From assembly GCA_017557505.1 (NCBI GenBank), contig JAFYYP010000011.1:1-41347 (forward strand): a stretch of 41,347 nucleotides of DNA, given 5' to 3'. The position numbers and the translations under genes were made by a program. Below the pieces are notes generated by a model. That model was not told the DNA's origin and ran no database searches. It saw only the letters and a program-made list of their open reading frames with translations. Shown piece after piece: positions 23,509 to 30,972 of the stretch. How positions within the stretch are numbered: position 1 is the stretch's first letter; every line of letters starts with the position of its first letter. The DNA comes from Bacillota bacterium. Its GTDB lineage: Bacteria; Bacillota; Clostridia; Peptostreptococcales; Anaerovoracaceae.

Positions 23509-24747
23509 TTATCCTTCTTGATTCATCAGCAGGCGCATCTTGTCCTTATAGCAGGGACAGCGGCTGCCGTCTTCGAGAAAGCCGGTATCCCGGCACTGTT
23601 TGCATGTGTAGGCGGTATCCAGCGCGGATTCGCTGTAGCCGGCCTGTTTTAATAGCAGCGACTTTTCTCTGCGCAGCGATTCGATCTTCGCCCGCTGCTC
23701 TGCGGCAGCCTCTTTGCCGGGCCCGCCCATCAGCATGTAACGGGAAATGTTGAACCGGCAGGTACGAAGATCTTCCTGGATCTGCTCCATGCGCGGGATC
23801 TTCGCATAGATCTTGCGGCGTATGGCTTCCGTGCGGGCCGCGTTTTCCTGTCTGTCCTTTTCGTACAGTTTTTCGATACGCACGGTCAGCAGCTCCGCCT
23901 CGGTCTCGGGCGTTCTGCCGCTCTCCTTGTGCCAGGCGGTCAGCACGGCGTCCACGTAGTTGATGTTCGGATTGGAGATGCCGGCGGTCCTGCCGCAGGC
24001 CTCCTTGATCTTGTTCAGGTCGAATCCGTAATCGTCGAACCACTTGTTCATGATGCGCTTTTCTTCTTCCGTCGCGCTGCGGGTAAAGCCCAGTTCGCGG
24101 AAGATCTGGCGGTACAGATCGTAGTGGCGGTCGATGCCCTGCAGGTATTCCTCCACCTGTGCCGGGCTCGAAAGACCCTTGGATTTCCAATCTTTTAAGA
24201 CGGTGCCCACGTAGCGGCACTTCGTGCTCCTGCGCTTCGCGGCGCAGAATTTGTAGCCGCACAGGATGAATTCCGGGGTCATGGCGTATTCGGACAGCCA
24301 CGAAGCGACTTCCTCGGGTTCCCTGGCCTCGAGCATGCGGCCGGCGGACGCCTCGATGTCGCGGTACAGCCGCGCAAGAGCCTTGTCGTCCATGCGGGCA
24401 ACAGCTTTCGGCTCCGCCGAGGGCGCGCGTGACCCGAACACTTCTTCCCTGAGATTTACGAGCTCGATATCGTATGCGCCGCCTTCCGGATCGGTATACA
24501 CGCGGCGTACGACGCCGCGGCTCTCCCAGTAGGCCCAGCATTCGGCCATTTTCTCCGGGTCAACGCCGGCAGCCTTCGCGACGATGCGGTCGTCTGCGGG
24601 CATGTTGAACTGAGCGTACATGGCCGCGACCAGGTACGCCTTGACGAATTCGCCCGGAGCGGACGCCATATATTCCGACAGGAACAGGTTTTCGACCTGC
24701 GTATCGTACAGATAGTAATTGGAAACGTTCTGTTTGCTGTATTCCAT
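23509..24747 (-). CDS. DnaD/DnaB2-domain primosome protein fused to a DnaC-type helicase-loader N-terminal domain (no AAA+)
   Basis: 412 residues. About 25-105 is a winged-helix-like start; about 120-195 and 211-280 are two DnaD-type helical domains (second with EEEKRIMNKWFDDYGFDLN and NINYVDAVLTAWHKES). From about 305 on, the text is that of the N-terminal helicase-binding part of clostridial DnaC loaders: RRKIYAKIPRMEQIQEDLR, then a zinc knuckle with C382, C385, C397, C399 (TCKQCRDTGFLEDGSRCPC), then KDKMRLL. In normal loaders an AAA+ ATPase follows, but here the chain stops 13 residues after the last cysteine, and the next gene is a peptidase. It lies 6 bases after dnaB, so it probably helps place the helicase. 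Confidence 0.82.
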   Translation of the reverse strand: MEYSKQNVSNYYLYDTQVENLFLSEYMASAPGEFVKAYLVAAMYAQFNMPADDRIVAKAAGVDPEKMAECWAYWESRGVVRRVYTDPEGGAYDIELVNLREEVFGSRAPSAEPKAVARMDDKALARLYRDIEASAGRMLEAREPEEVASWLSEYAMTPEFILCGYKFCAAKRRSTKCRYVGTVLKDWKSKGLSSPAQVEEYLQGIDRHYDLYRQIFRELGFTRSATEEEKRIMNKWFDDYGFDLNKIKEACGRTAGISNPNINYVDAVLTAWHKESGRTPETEAELLTVRIEKLYEKDRQENAARTEAIRRKIYAKIPRMEQIQEDLRTCRFNISRYMLMGGPGKEAAAEQRAKIESLRREKSLLLKQAGYSESALDTAYTCKQCRDTGFLEDGSRCPCYKDKMRLLMNQEG

Positions 24748-24753
24748 GTCTCT

Positions 24754-26103
24754 CTAGTCGGGAATGCTGTTCTCCGGATAGTAGTTCGTAAATTTCGTAA
24801 AGTTCGGGATCCACGTCAGGATGACGGTATCCGTCTCGCCGTTTCTCTGCTTGGCGATGATGACTTCGCACTTGTTGTCCGGCTGTTCGTCCTGGCCTCT
24901 GTAATAATCTTCTCTGTGCAGGAAGATGACCACGTCGGCGTCCTGTTCGATGGCGCCGGAATCGCGCAGGTCGGACAGAATCGGTCTGCGGGGGTGCGCC
25001 TGCTGCTTTTCAGAAGCTCTGGAAAGCTGGGACAGCACGACGACCGGGCACTCCAGTTCTCTGGCCAGCTGCTTTAAGTAGCGGGAAATGTTCGACACTT
25101 CCTGCTGACGGCTCTCACTGCGGATATCGGCGGACATGATCTGCAGGTAGTCCACGATGACGAGGTCGATCTTGCGGCCGGCGTTGATGCGTCTGCACTT
25201 GTTGCGCATCTCCATGACGCCGATGCCGGGCGTCGCGTCAATGATGATATCCTTTCCGGACATGCGCTCGATGGATTCCAGCACGTCGTCGAGCTCTTCG
25301 TCGGTCAGATTGCCGCTCTCGAGCTTCTTGCTGTTCACGCGGGCATCCATGGCGATCAGACGGTTGCCGAGCGCCTCCTTGGACATTTCCAGCGAGAAGA
25401 TGACCACGCGCTTGTCGCCCTTCATGGCCACGTTCTGGGCGATGTTCAGGGCGAGCGCGGTCTTGCCCATCGAAGGACGGGCCGCGATGATGATCAGATC
25501 GGACTTGTGCAGTCCGTTCAGCTTGTTGTCGAGGTCTTTATAGTGCGTGGCGATGCCGGGCATGGCGCCGCCCATTTCTTTTGCGGTCTTGATCGCTTCG
25601 AGGTTGACGCTCAGAACGTCCTTCAGTTCGGAATACTCCGTCGTCTGCTTCGTCTTCGCGACGTCGAAGATCGTGGCTTCCGCAAAATCGACGACCTTAT
25701 CGGCCTCGAGCTTCTCCTCGTAGCTCTTCTCCACGATGTTGCCGGCGGCCGTGATCAGACGCCGCAGCATGGCTTTCTCCGCCACGATGCGTGCGTACTG
25801 CACCGCGTTGGCCGTCGTGGGGACGACCGTGGACAAAAAAGCGATATAAGCCCGGCCGCCTACGGCTTCCAGGCTGTTTCTGCGCTTTAAGCTTTCCGAT
25901 ACGGTCACCGCATCGATCGGCTCGCTGCGCTGGTACAGATCCATCATGCTGCGGAAGATCTCTTTGTGGCTCTCGGGATAAAAGTCGTCCGGCTTCAGGA
26001 TCTCCGAGACCGCGAAGAACGCGTCCTGATCGATCAGCACCGCGCCGAGCACGCTCTTTTCCGCCTCGTCGCTGTGAGGCGGGATGCGTTCCATCTGGCT
26101 CAT
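24754..26103 (-). CDS. dnaB: Replicative DNA helicase DnaB
   Basis: 449 residues from the ATG at 26103. Hexameric 5'-3' helicase at the replication fork. The N-terminal DnaB domain opens with PHSDEAEKSVLGAVLID. The RecA-like ATPase has Walker A ARPSMGKTALALN, EMSKE, Walker B LVIVDYLQIM and the arginine-finger region ISRYLKQLARELECPVVVLSQLSR. GGAAGG stands 8 bases before this ATG; a GTG three codons earlier (26112) is less well placed. It follows rplI by 18 bases, the conserved Firmicutes order gdpP-rplI-dnaB. In B. subtilis nomenclature this gene is called dnaC. Confidence 0.96.
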   Translation of the reverse strand: MSQMERIPPHSDEAEKSVLGAVLIDQDAFFAVSEILKPDDFYPESHKEIFRSMMDLYQRSEPIDAVTVSESLKRRNSLEAVGGRAYIAFLSTVVPTTANAVQYARIVAEKAMLRRLITAAGNIVEKSYEEKLEADKVVDFAEATIFDVAKTKQTTEYSELKDVLSVNLEAIKTAKEMGGAMPGIATHYKDLDNKLNGLHKSDLIIIAARPSMGKTALALNIAQNVAMKGDKRVVIFSLEMSKEALGNRLIAMDARVNSKKLESGNLTDEELDDVLESIERMSGKDIIIDATPGIGVMEMRNKCRRINAGRKIDLVIVDYLQIMSADIRSESRQQEVSNISRYLKQLARELECPVVVLSQLSRASEKQQAHPRRPILSDLRDSGAIEQDADVVIFLHREDYYRGQDEQPDNKCEVIIAKQRNGETDTVILTWIPNFTKFTNYYPENSIPD

Positions 26104-26121
26104 ACTCTGCACCTTCCGCGT

Positions 26122-26568
26122 TTATTCTGTCTCTACGTCGACCTTGCACTTCGCCTGAACGCCGGGGAACAGCTTCAGGACGACTTCCGTGATGCCCGTC
26201 TGCTTGATGGGCCCTTCGAGGTCGATCTTTTTCTTATCCAGTTCGATGAGGAACTCTTTCTGAATGGCTTCCGCGATGTCTTTCGACGTGACCGCGCCGA
26301 ACAGCCGTCCGTTCTCGCCGGCCTTGGAGATGACCTTGACGGTCTTGGATTCGATCTTCGCCTTGATGTCTTCGGCCACCTGCTTATCGATGGCTCTCTG
26401 GGCTTCGATCTGCTCTCTCTTTCTTTCCAGGACCTTCATGTTGGCGGGCGTCGCTTCCATCGCCAGCTGTCTGGGGAACAGCATGTTGCGGGCATAACCG
26501 TCGCTTACTTTCACGACCTGTCCTGCTTTTCCCTGACCCTTGACGTCTTTCAGTAAAATGACCTGCAT
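26122..26568 (-). CDS. rplI: Large ribosomal subunit protein bL9
   Basis: 148 residues, standard length. It begins [19 protein letters not shown] and keeps the N-terminal RNA-binding domain signature ([13 protein letters not shown]), the long central helix ([13 protein letters not shown]) and the C-terminal domain ([17 protein letters not shown]). It lies 15 bases after gdpP and 18 before dnaB. Confidence 0.97.
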   Translation of the reverse strand: MQVILLKDVKGQGKAGQVVKVSDGYARNMLFPRQLAMEATPANMKVLERKREQIEAQRAIDKQVAEDIKAKIESKTVKVISKAGENGRLFGAVTSKDIAEAIQKEFLIELDKKKIDLEGPIKQTGITEVVLKLFPGVQAKCKVDVETE

Positions 26569-26583
26569 GCTATCGGTTCCTTT

Positions 26584-28320
26584 CTATAACAATCCTGTCT
26601 CTCTCAAAAATGCTACGACCTTTGCGATCGCTTCCTCCGGACCGTCTTCCACCTGTGCGGCGGCGATGTTCAGATGGCCGCCTCCGCCGAGTTTTTCCAT
26701 GACGGTCTGGACGTTGATCTGTCCGGACGAACGGGCCGAGACCATGGTGCGGTCCGCCCCTCTGCCCGCCGCGAACGCCGTATGCACGCCCCGTACGTCC
26801 AGCAGTTCGTCGGCAGCCTGCGCCACCAGCACCTGCATGGCGGGATCGCTGTCCTTGGTGTAGGCGACCGCGATGCCTCCGCCGAGGATCTCGGCGTTGG
26901 CCATGATGTTGCTCTTTTTCTTGACGAAGTCCAGCTTGAGCTTAAAGAAGCTGCGGACGTTGGCGTTGTCCGCGCCCATGCGGCGCAGCCAGCTTGCCGC
27001 GTCGAACGTGCGCACGCCCGTATTGATGGCGAAGCCCTTCGTGTCGACCGTGATGCCCGCAAGCAGCGCGTCGGCGTCGAACTTGTCGATGTCGCCCTTG
27101 TCCACCGCGTACTGCAGCAGCTCGGTCACGAGTTCGCTCGCGGAAGACGCGTACGTTTCCATGTGCATCAGCGTCGGGTTTTCGACGGCGTCCTTCGACT
27201 TCCTGTGGTGGTCGATGACCGCGATGCGCTTCACCTGCTGCAGGATCTGGGGACACTCGGCGATGGCCGGGATGTGGGAGTCCACCATGATGACCAGCGT
27301 GTTCTCCGTCGCGAGCTGGCACGCCTTCTCGCCGCTGATAAAGCTGTAGCGGCCGGTCTTGAGCGCCTCGCCGTAGATGATGTCGATCGCCTGGCCGACG
27401 TTGTCGAGGATGATGTCCGTCGGAACGCCGGAGCTCTTCGCGAACGTGTACATGCCGATGGCTGCGCCGATGCTGTCCATGTCAGGCCGCGCGTGACCCA
27501 TGATGAACACGCGGTCAGAACTTTTGACCAGCTGCATCAGAGCGTGCGCCATGATGCGGGCCCTGCCCTTGTTGCGCTTTTCCACGGTGGGCAGCGATCC
27601 GCCGAAATACTCGATGTCGCCGGAATCGTGCTTGATGACGACCTGGTCGCCGCCTCTGCCGAGCGCCAGATCCATGGCCTCTTCGGCCAGAAGCTGGATG
27701 CGGGAGAAGCTGCCGCCGCCGGTGCCGATGCCAATCGACAGAGACGTCGGGAAATCCGCCTGCGTCTCGACTTCGTGCATCTGGTTGATGATGGGGAACT
27801 CGCTGCGTCTCTGTTCGTCCAGATACTTCTGTTCGAACTGCGCATAGTAGCGGTTATTGCGGACGCGCGTGACCGCCGCGTCGATGTACTGGGTCCAGGC
27901 GCGGACCTTCTTGTCGATCTCCGCGCTGATAGAGGACTGTTCCTCGGCGGGGGAGCTGGCCAACAGCTCGTCGTAGTTATCGATATTGATCAGGGCGATG
28001 CAGCTCTGATTGTCTTCATTCAGTTTTTTCAGGCGGTCGATCTCCGCTGCCGCGGCTTCGTCGGTAACGGTGCCATCCTCGTTCAGGCCGGCGTCGTCCA
28101 AGTGCTGGCGGATGACCGATTCCTCATACTGTCTGATCTTCTCTTCCGACGTCGTGTCCAGCAGCTTCGTATGGACGAGACTGAGGGCGCCGACCAGGAT
28201 AAACGCGCCGATGCCCGCATAGACGTTCAGCCACAGGATAACGAGGCAGAGCAGGATCATCGCGACCATGTCGATGCGGGTAAACTGGCGGACCAGATTA
28301 TGTAGAAACTTACTGTTCAT
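26584..28320 (-). CDS. gdpP: GdpP-like cyclic-di-AMP phosphodiesterase lacking the PAS domain
   Basis: 578 residues. Two membrane helices occupy about 17-50. A degenerate GGDEF-like region (about 105-240; ALINIDNYDELL, SLSIGIGTG) follows. The DHH domain holds the metal ligands H276, D280, D282 (GHARPDMDSIG), D347 and DHH at 370-372. DHHA1 ends the chain with GGGGH. It hydrolyses c-di-AMP to pApA in this family. B. subtilis GdpP has about 659 residues, with a heme-binding PAS domain between the membrane helices and GGDEF. Here only about 50 residues, mostly charged helix, fill that space, so the sensor is missing. The start is ATG at 28320, with GAAAGGAAAG upstream. Confidence 0.9.
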   Translation of the reverse strand: MNSKFLHNLVRQFTRIDMVAMILLCLVILWLNVYAGIGAFILVGALSLVHTKLLDTTSEEKIRQYEESVIRQHLDDAGLNEDGTVTDEAAAAEIDRLKKLNEDNQSCIALINIDNYDELLASSPAEEQSSISAEIDKKVRAWTQYIDAAVTRVRNNRYYAQFEQKYLDEQRRSEFPIINQMHEVETQADFPTSLSIGIGTGGGSFSRIQLLAEEAMDLALGRGGDQVVIKHDSGDIEYFGGSLPTVEKRNKGRARIMAHALMQLVKSSDRVFIMGHARPDMDSIGAAIGMYTFAKSSGVPTDIILDNVGQAIDIIYGEALKTGRYSFISGEKACQLATENTLVIMVDSHIPAIAECPQILQQVKRIAVIDHHRKSKDAVENPTLMHMETYASSASELVTELLQYAVDKGDIDKFDADALLAGITVDTKGFAINTGVRTFDAASWLRRMGADNANVRSFFKLKLDFVKKKSNIMANAEILGGGIAVAYTKDSDPAMQVLVAQAADELLDVRGVHTAFAAGRGADRTMVSARSSGQINVQTVMEKLGGGGHLNIAAAQVEDGPEEAIAKVVAFLRETGLL

Positions 28321-28350
28321 AAGCCTTTCCTTTCGTCAGGCGAAATTCCA

Positions 28351-28395
28351 CCCAATAAGAGAATATATTATACCATATTATTGGGCTGCATGCGA
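28351..28395 (-). promoter_or_regulatory. gdpP operon promoter (extended -10 TGGTATAAT) inside an 8-base inverted repeat
   Basis: On the minus strand TGG-TATAAT occupies 28375-28367, with a weak TCGCAT at 28395-28390 (17-base spacer). Perfect inverted repeats CCCAATAA (28351-28358) and TTATTGGG (28378-28385) flank the -10 on both sides, 19 bases apart; the latter includes the stop codon of the LTA-synthase-like gene. This could be an operator or a 5' hairpin. Confidence 0.6.
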
Positions 28396-30237
28396 ACGGA
28401 AATAGTCGCAGCGCAGCACGTCGCCCGCAAGCTCCAGAAGCTGCAGGGTCTCGGCCGTGGGCTGCGCGGAATACGTCTGTCCGTCGATCCAGCTGCCGCC
28501 GCGGAAAACAGCCTTGCCGCCCCCGGAGGAGAAAACGTCGCAGCCCGGATACCAGGCGTAATCGACGTCCAGGCTGAACAGGTTGGCCATGGTCGGCGCG
28601 ATGTCCATGGTGGAGGTCACCTTCGTGACCTTGCGCGGAGAAAGACCCGCGGACCAGATGAAGCACGGCGTATGGCAGATGTTGTCCATGTCGGACACGC
28701 CTTTCAGCCGCATGACGACGTTGGTGTCGCTCATGTATTTGCAGTAGTGATCCGTAAAGAACACGAGTGCGGTATCCTCTGCCAGGCCGCTCTCTTCGAG
28801 CTTTTCCATCAGGCTGCCCACGAACGTGTCCGTCTCCATGGCGTGCGCGATGGCCAGCACGTATTCCTCGTTGCGCTTGATGTCTGCCGGCACGTCCGCC
28901 GCCTCGACGGCTGCCTGCGCGTCTTCCAGATGCGGGCCGGAGATATTCGCCATGGCCTCGGTATACGGGCCGTGACCCGAATACGTCAGGATGAAGTCGA
29001 AGAACGGCTGCTTGAGGGTCATGAGAGAGAAACCGCGGGTCAGCTGGCTGTCCAGCATGTAGTCTTCCATGTTCAGGGAGTTGTAAAAGTAATATTCCTC
29101 GAAGCCCAGATTTTTATGGATCGCGGCGCGGTTATATACGCCGGGATCCGCCGCGTGGAAGCTGCGGGACGTGTAGCCTTTCGCTTCAAACAGCTTTGCC
29201 AGTGACATGGGGAAGCTGTTTTCGAGGTAATTATCGGTCGGCAGGCCCGCGGAAGGCGGGATCTGCCCGGTGTTGGCAATGAATTCGGTATTGAACGTCG
29301 ACGCGGTGATATACAGGCAGGAGTAGTGGTTCGTCAGATCCACGCTCTGCTGCTGCAGCGCGTAAAGATTGGGCATGTACTCTTCTGTGAGCATCCAGGT
29401 GTCGATGGATTCGAGCAGGATGAAGAAGCAGTTTTTGCCTTCCAGCAGACCGCTGTAGGAATTGCTGCGGTGGGGATTCTTCTGTTTTTCCGCATACCAG
29501 GCGTCCAAAGCCTCGTACATCTTGCCGTAACGGCCGGCGTCCTCGAGGCCGCTGGAAACCAGGATGCTGCGCCACAGGTACTGGTAGCTTCCGGCGAGTT
29601 CCATACAGCGGTTCGGATCGCTCATGTCGCGGTACAGATAGCTGTCCGTATCCCTGTCCACCGTGCCGACGTCCCAGGACATGCGGGTGTTCTCTTCGGG
29701 CATCACGAGCTTGTTCTGCTGGTTTATGCCCAGCACGCCGGCAAGGATCAGGAGCGCGGCCAGAATGGCGCGGCCTGCTTTCCAGGGTTTTTTCGGCAGG
29801 AAGATGACCATCAGGATCACGGCGCACAGCGCGGCGATGCAGAACGCGACGAGCGCAGGCGGCAGCACGACGTACTCGGAACTGAAGAACTTGGCGCCGT
29901 CGTCGGCATAGAACAGGTCCGCGGCGGAAAAGAAGCTGCCCGTCAGGTGGCGGACCGCTGTGTGGGTCAGGCAGATCAGCCCCCAGAAGAGAGCGATCAG
30001 CGGCATCGCGATACGTCTCGCCAGGTCCGGCAGCAGGCAGACGATGCCCGTCAGAAGTGCTGCCCAAAGCAGCGTAAAGCAAAACGGGCTGCCCGTCATG
30101 GCCGCAGCGGCGTCCATGTCCAGATAACAGGCACGGAATACGACGTCCAGCGCTGTCAGCAACACAAAAAACGCCGCAAGCGACGGCAGATGGAGCCCTG
30201 TCAGGAACTGTGCGATTTTACTGCGGGAACTGCTCAT
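28378..30237 (-). CDS. LTA-synthase-like membrane sulfatase (alkaline phosphatase superfamily)
   Basis: 619 residues from ATG 30237. The N-terminal third has about five membrane helices; the rest is an extracellular sulfatase fold. The start of that fold reads CFFILLESIDTWM with MPNLYALQQQS. The nucleophile region is ASTFNTEF, aligned with the T-S-D-S-E-F segment of LtaS. FFTDHYCKYM holds the later metal site. Such proteins add glycerol-phosphate or other phospho-groups to wall polymers or lipids. The family member (LTA primase, synthase or sugar modifier) cannot be told. No ribosome site precedes the ATG, and an extended -10 ends 9 bases before it. A longer frame to 30318 has no support. Confidence 0.85.
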   Translation of the reverse strand: MSSSRSKIAQFLTGLHLPSLAAFFVLLTALDVVFRACYLDMDAAAAMTGSPFCFTLLWAALLTGIVCLLPDLARRIAMPLIALFWGLICLTHTAVRHLTGSFFSAADLFYADDGAKFFSSEYVVLPPALVAFCIAALCAVILMVIFLPKKPWKAGRAILAALLILAGVLGINQQNKLVMPEENTRMSWDVGTVDRDTDSYLYRDMSDPNRCMELAGSYQYLWRSILVSSGLEDAGRYGKMYEALDAWYAEKQKNPHRSNSYSGLLEGKNCFFILLESIDTWMLTEEYMPNLYALQQQSVDLTNHYSCLYITASTFNTEFIANTGQIPPSAGLPTDNYLENSFPMSLAKLFEAKGYTSRSFHAADPGVYNRAAIHKNLGFEEYYFYNSLNMEDYMLDSQLTRGFSLMTLKQPFFDFILTYSGHGPYTEAMANISGPHLEDAQAAVEAADVPADIKRNEEYVLAIAHAMETDTFVGSLMEKLEESGLAEDTALVFFTDHYCKYMSDTNVVMRLKGVSDMDNICHTPCFIWSAGLSPRKVTKVTSTMDIAPTMANLFSLDVDYAWYPGCDVFSSGGGKAVFRGGSWIDGQTYSAQPTAETLQLLELAGDVLRCDYFRSHAAQ

Positions 30238-30246
30238 AAGGTAATA

Positions 30247-30255
30247 AGTATACCA
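30247..30255 (-). promoter_or_regulatory. Extended -10 (TGGTATACT) directly before the LTA-synthase-like start
   Basis: TGG-TATACT on the minus strand ends 9 bases before the ATG at 30237. The transcript would carry only a 2-4 base leader, and there is no Shine-Dalgarno sequence. No clear -35. Confidence 0.55.
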
Positions 30256-30302
30256 CAGTTCCGTGGCGTTTTTGTGTCGGCGGATGCGGATAAATGTCGT
30301 TC

Positions 30303-30331
30303 TTTCATTTAATCCCATTTGGTGCTATACT
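30303..30331 (+). promoter_or_regulatory. Promoter of the DUF1508-rubredoxin unit (TTTCAT-17-TATACT, extended -10)
   Basis: TTTCAT (30303-30308), 17 bases, then TGC-TATACT (30323-30331), about 50 bases before the start codon, which has AAAGGAGG. Confidence 0.65.
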
Positions 30332-30380
30332 GAAATCGATATATCACCAACCTACTTTGCTTATAAAGGAGGACACACCC

Positions 30381-30752
30381 ATGGGCAAATATGTTATCAA
30401 AGAGACCAAGACCGGCTTCACCTTCCGGCTGAAGGCAGGCAACGGCGAGATCATCGGCACGTCCGAAGTCTACAAGGCAATGTCCAGCTGCAAGAACGGC
30501 ATCGCCAGCGTAGCAAAGAACGCTCCGATCGCTGCTGTCGAAGATCAGACCAAGGAAGGCTTCGCAAAGGAGAAGAACCCCAAGTTCGAGATCTACACCG
30601 ACAAGGCCGGCGAGACCAGATTCAGACTGAAGGCAGCCAACGGCGAGACCATCCTCGCATCCGAAGGCTACTCCAGCATGTCCGGCTGCAAGAACGGCAT
30701 CGAGAGCGTCCGCAAGAACGCCGATTCCGAAGCAGTCGTCGAAGAGGCATAA
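30381..30752 (+). CDS. DUF1508 (YegP-like) tandem-repeat protein
   Basis: 123 residues made of two DUF1508 repeats of about 55 residues: KTGFTFRLKAGNGEIIGTSE with MSSCKNGIASVAKNA, and KAGETRFRLKAANGETILAS with MSGCKNGIESVRKNA. YegP-type proteins are small soluble proteins of unknown role. AAAGGAGG and codons of the strongly expressed type (AAG, GGC, ATC, AGA) suggest high abundance. The rubredoxin gene starts 3 bases after its stop, so the two are translated from the same mRNA. No catalytic residues can be named. Confidence 0.9.
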   Translation: MGKYVIKETKTGFTFRLKAGNGEIIGTSEVYKAMSSCKNGIASVAKNAPIAAVEDQTKEGFAKEKNPKFEIYTDKAGETRFRLKAANGETILASEGYSSMSGCKNGIESVRKNADSEAVVEEA

Positions 30753-30755
30753 GCT

Positions 30756-30914
30756 ATGGATAAGTACGAATGCCCCTGCAGCTACGTGTACGATCCCGCC
30801 GTCGGTGACCCCGACAACGGCATCGAACCCGGCGTAGCGTTCGAAGACCTCCCCGAAGATTGGGTCTGCCCCGTCTGCGGCTTAGGCAAGGACGCCTTCG
30901 AGAAAGTCGAATAA
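30756..30914 (+). CDS. Rubredoxin with CxC in the first iron knuckle
   Basis: 52-residue iron protein, electron carrier in anaerobes. It begins [14 protein letters not shown] and contains [24 protein letters not shown] and KDAFEKVE, all standard for rubredoxin. The second knuckle is normal (C38, C41), but the first is C6-P-C8 where the family usually has C-x-x-C-G: one residue is missing and glycine is serine. It could still bind iron with altered geometry, or be a variant clade. The start is ATG at 30756, with GAGG in the end of the DUF1508 gene. Short genes like this are easily missed by automated calling. Confidence 0.92.
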   Translation: MDKYECPCSYVYDPAVGDPDNGIEPGVAFEDLPEDWVCPVCGLGKDAFEKVE

Positions 30915-30927
30915 GGCACAAAGAAAG

Positions 30928-30958
30928 AAGAGCTCCGGAGTATTCCGGGGCTCTTTTC
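30928..30958. terminator. Bidirectional terminator between rubredoxin and histidine kinase
   Basis: 12-pair stem AAGAGCTCCGGA/TCCGGGGCTCTT (30928-30939 with 30944-30955, one T-G pair), loop GTAT, then TTCCTTTG on the plus strand and CTTTCTTTG on the minus strand. Confidence 0.9.
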
Positions 30959-30972
30959 CTTTGTCATTGACC

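Noticed and set aside
24754-26103. Intein or insertion in dnaB
   Set aside because: dnaB is a common intein site, but Walker A, Walker B and the C-terminal motifs are contiguous at normal spacing and the length is normal.
26104-26112. GTG start for dnaB at 26112
   Set aside because: GGAAGG is only about one base from this GTG but 8 bases from the ATG at 26103.
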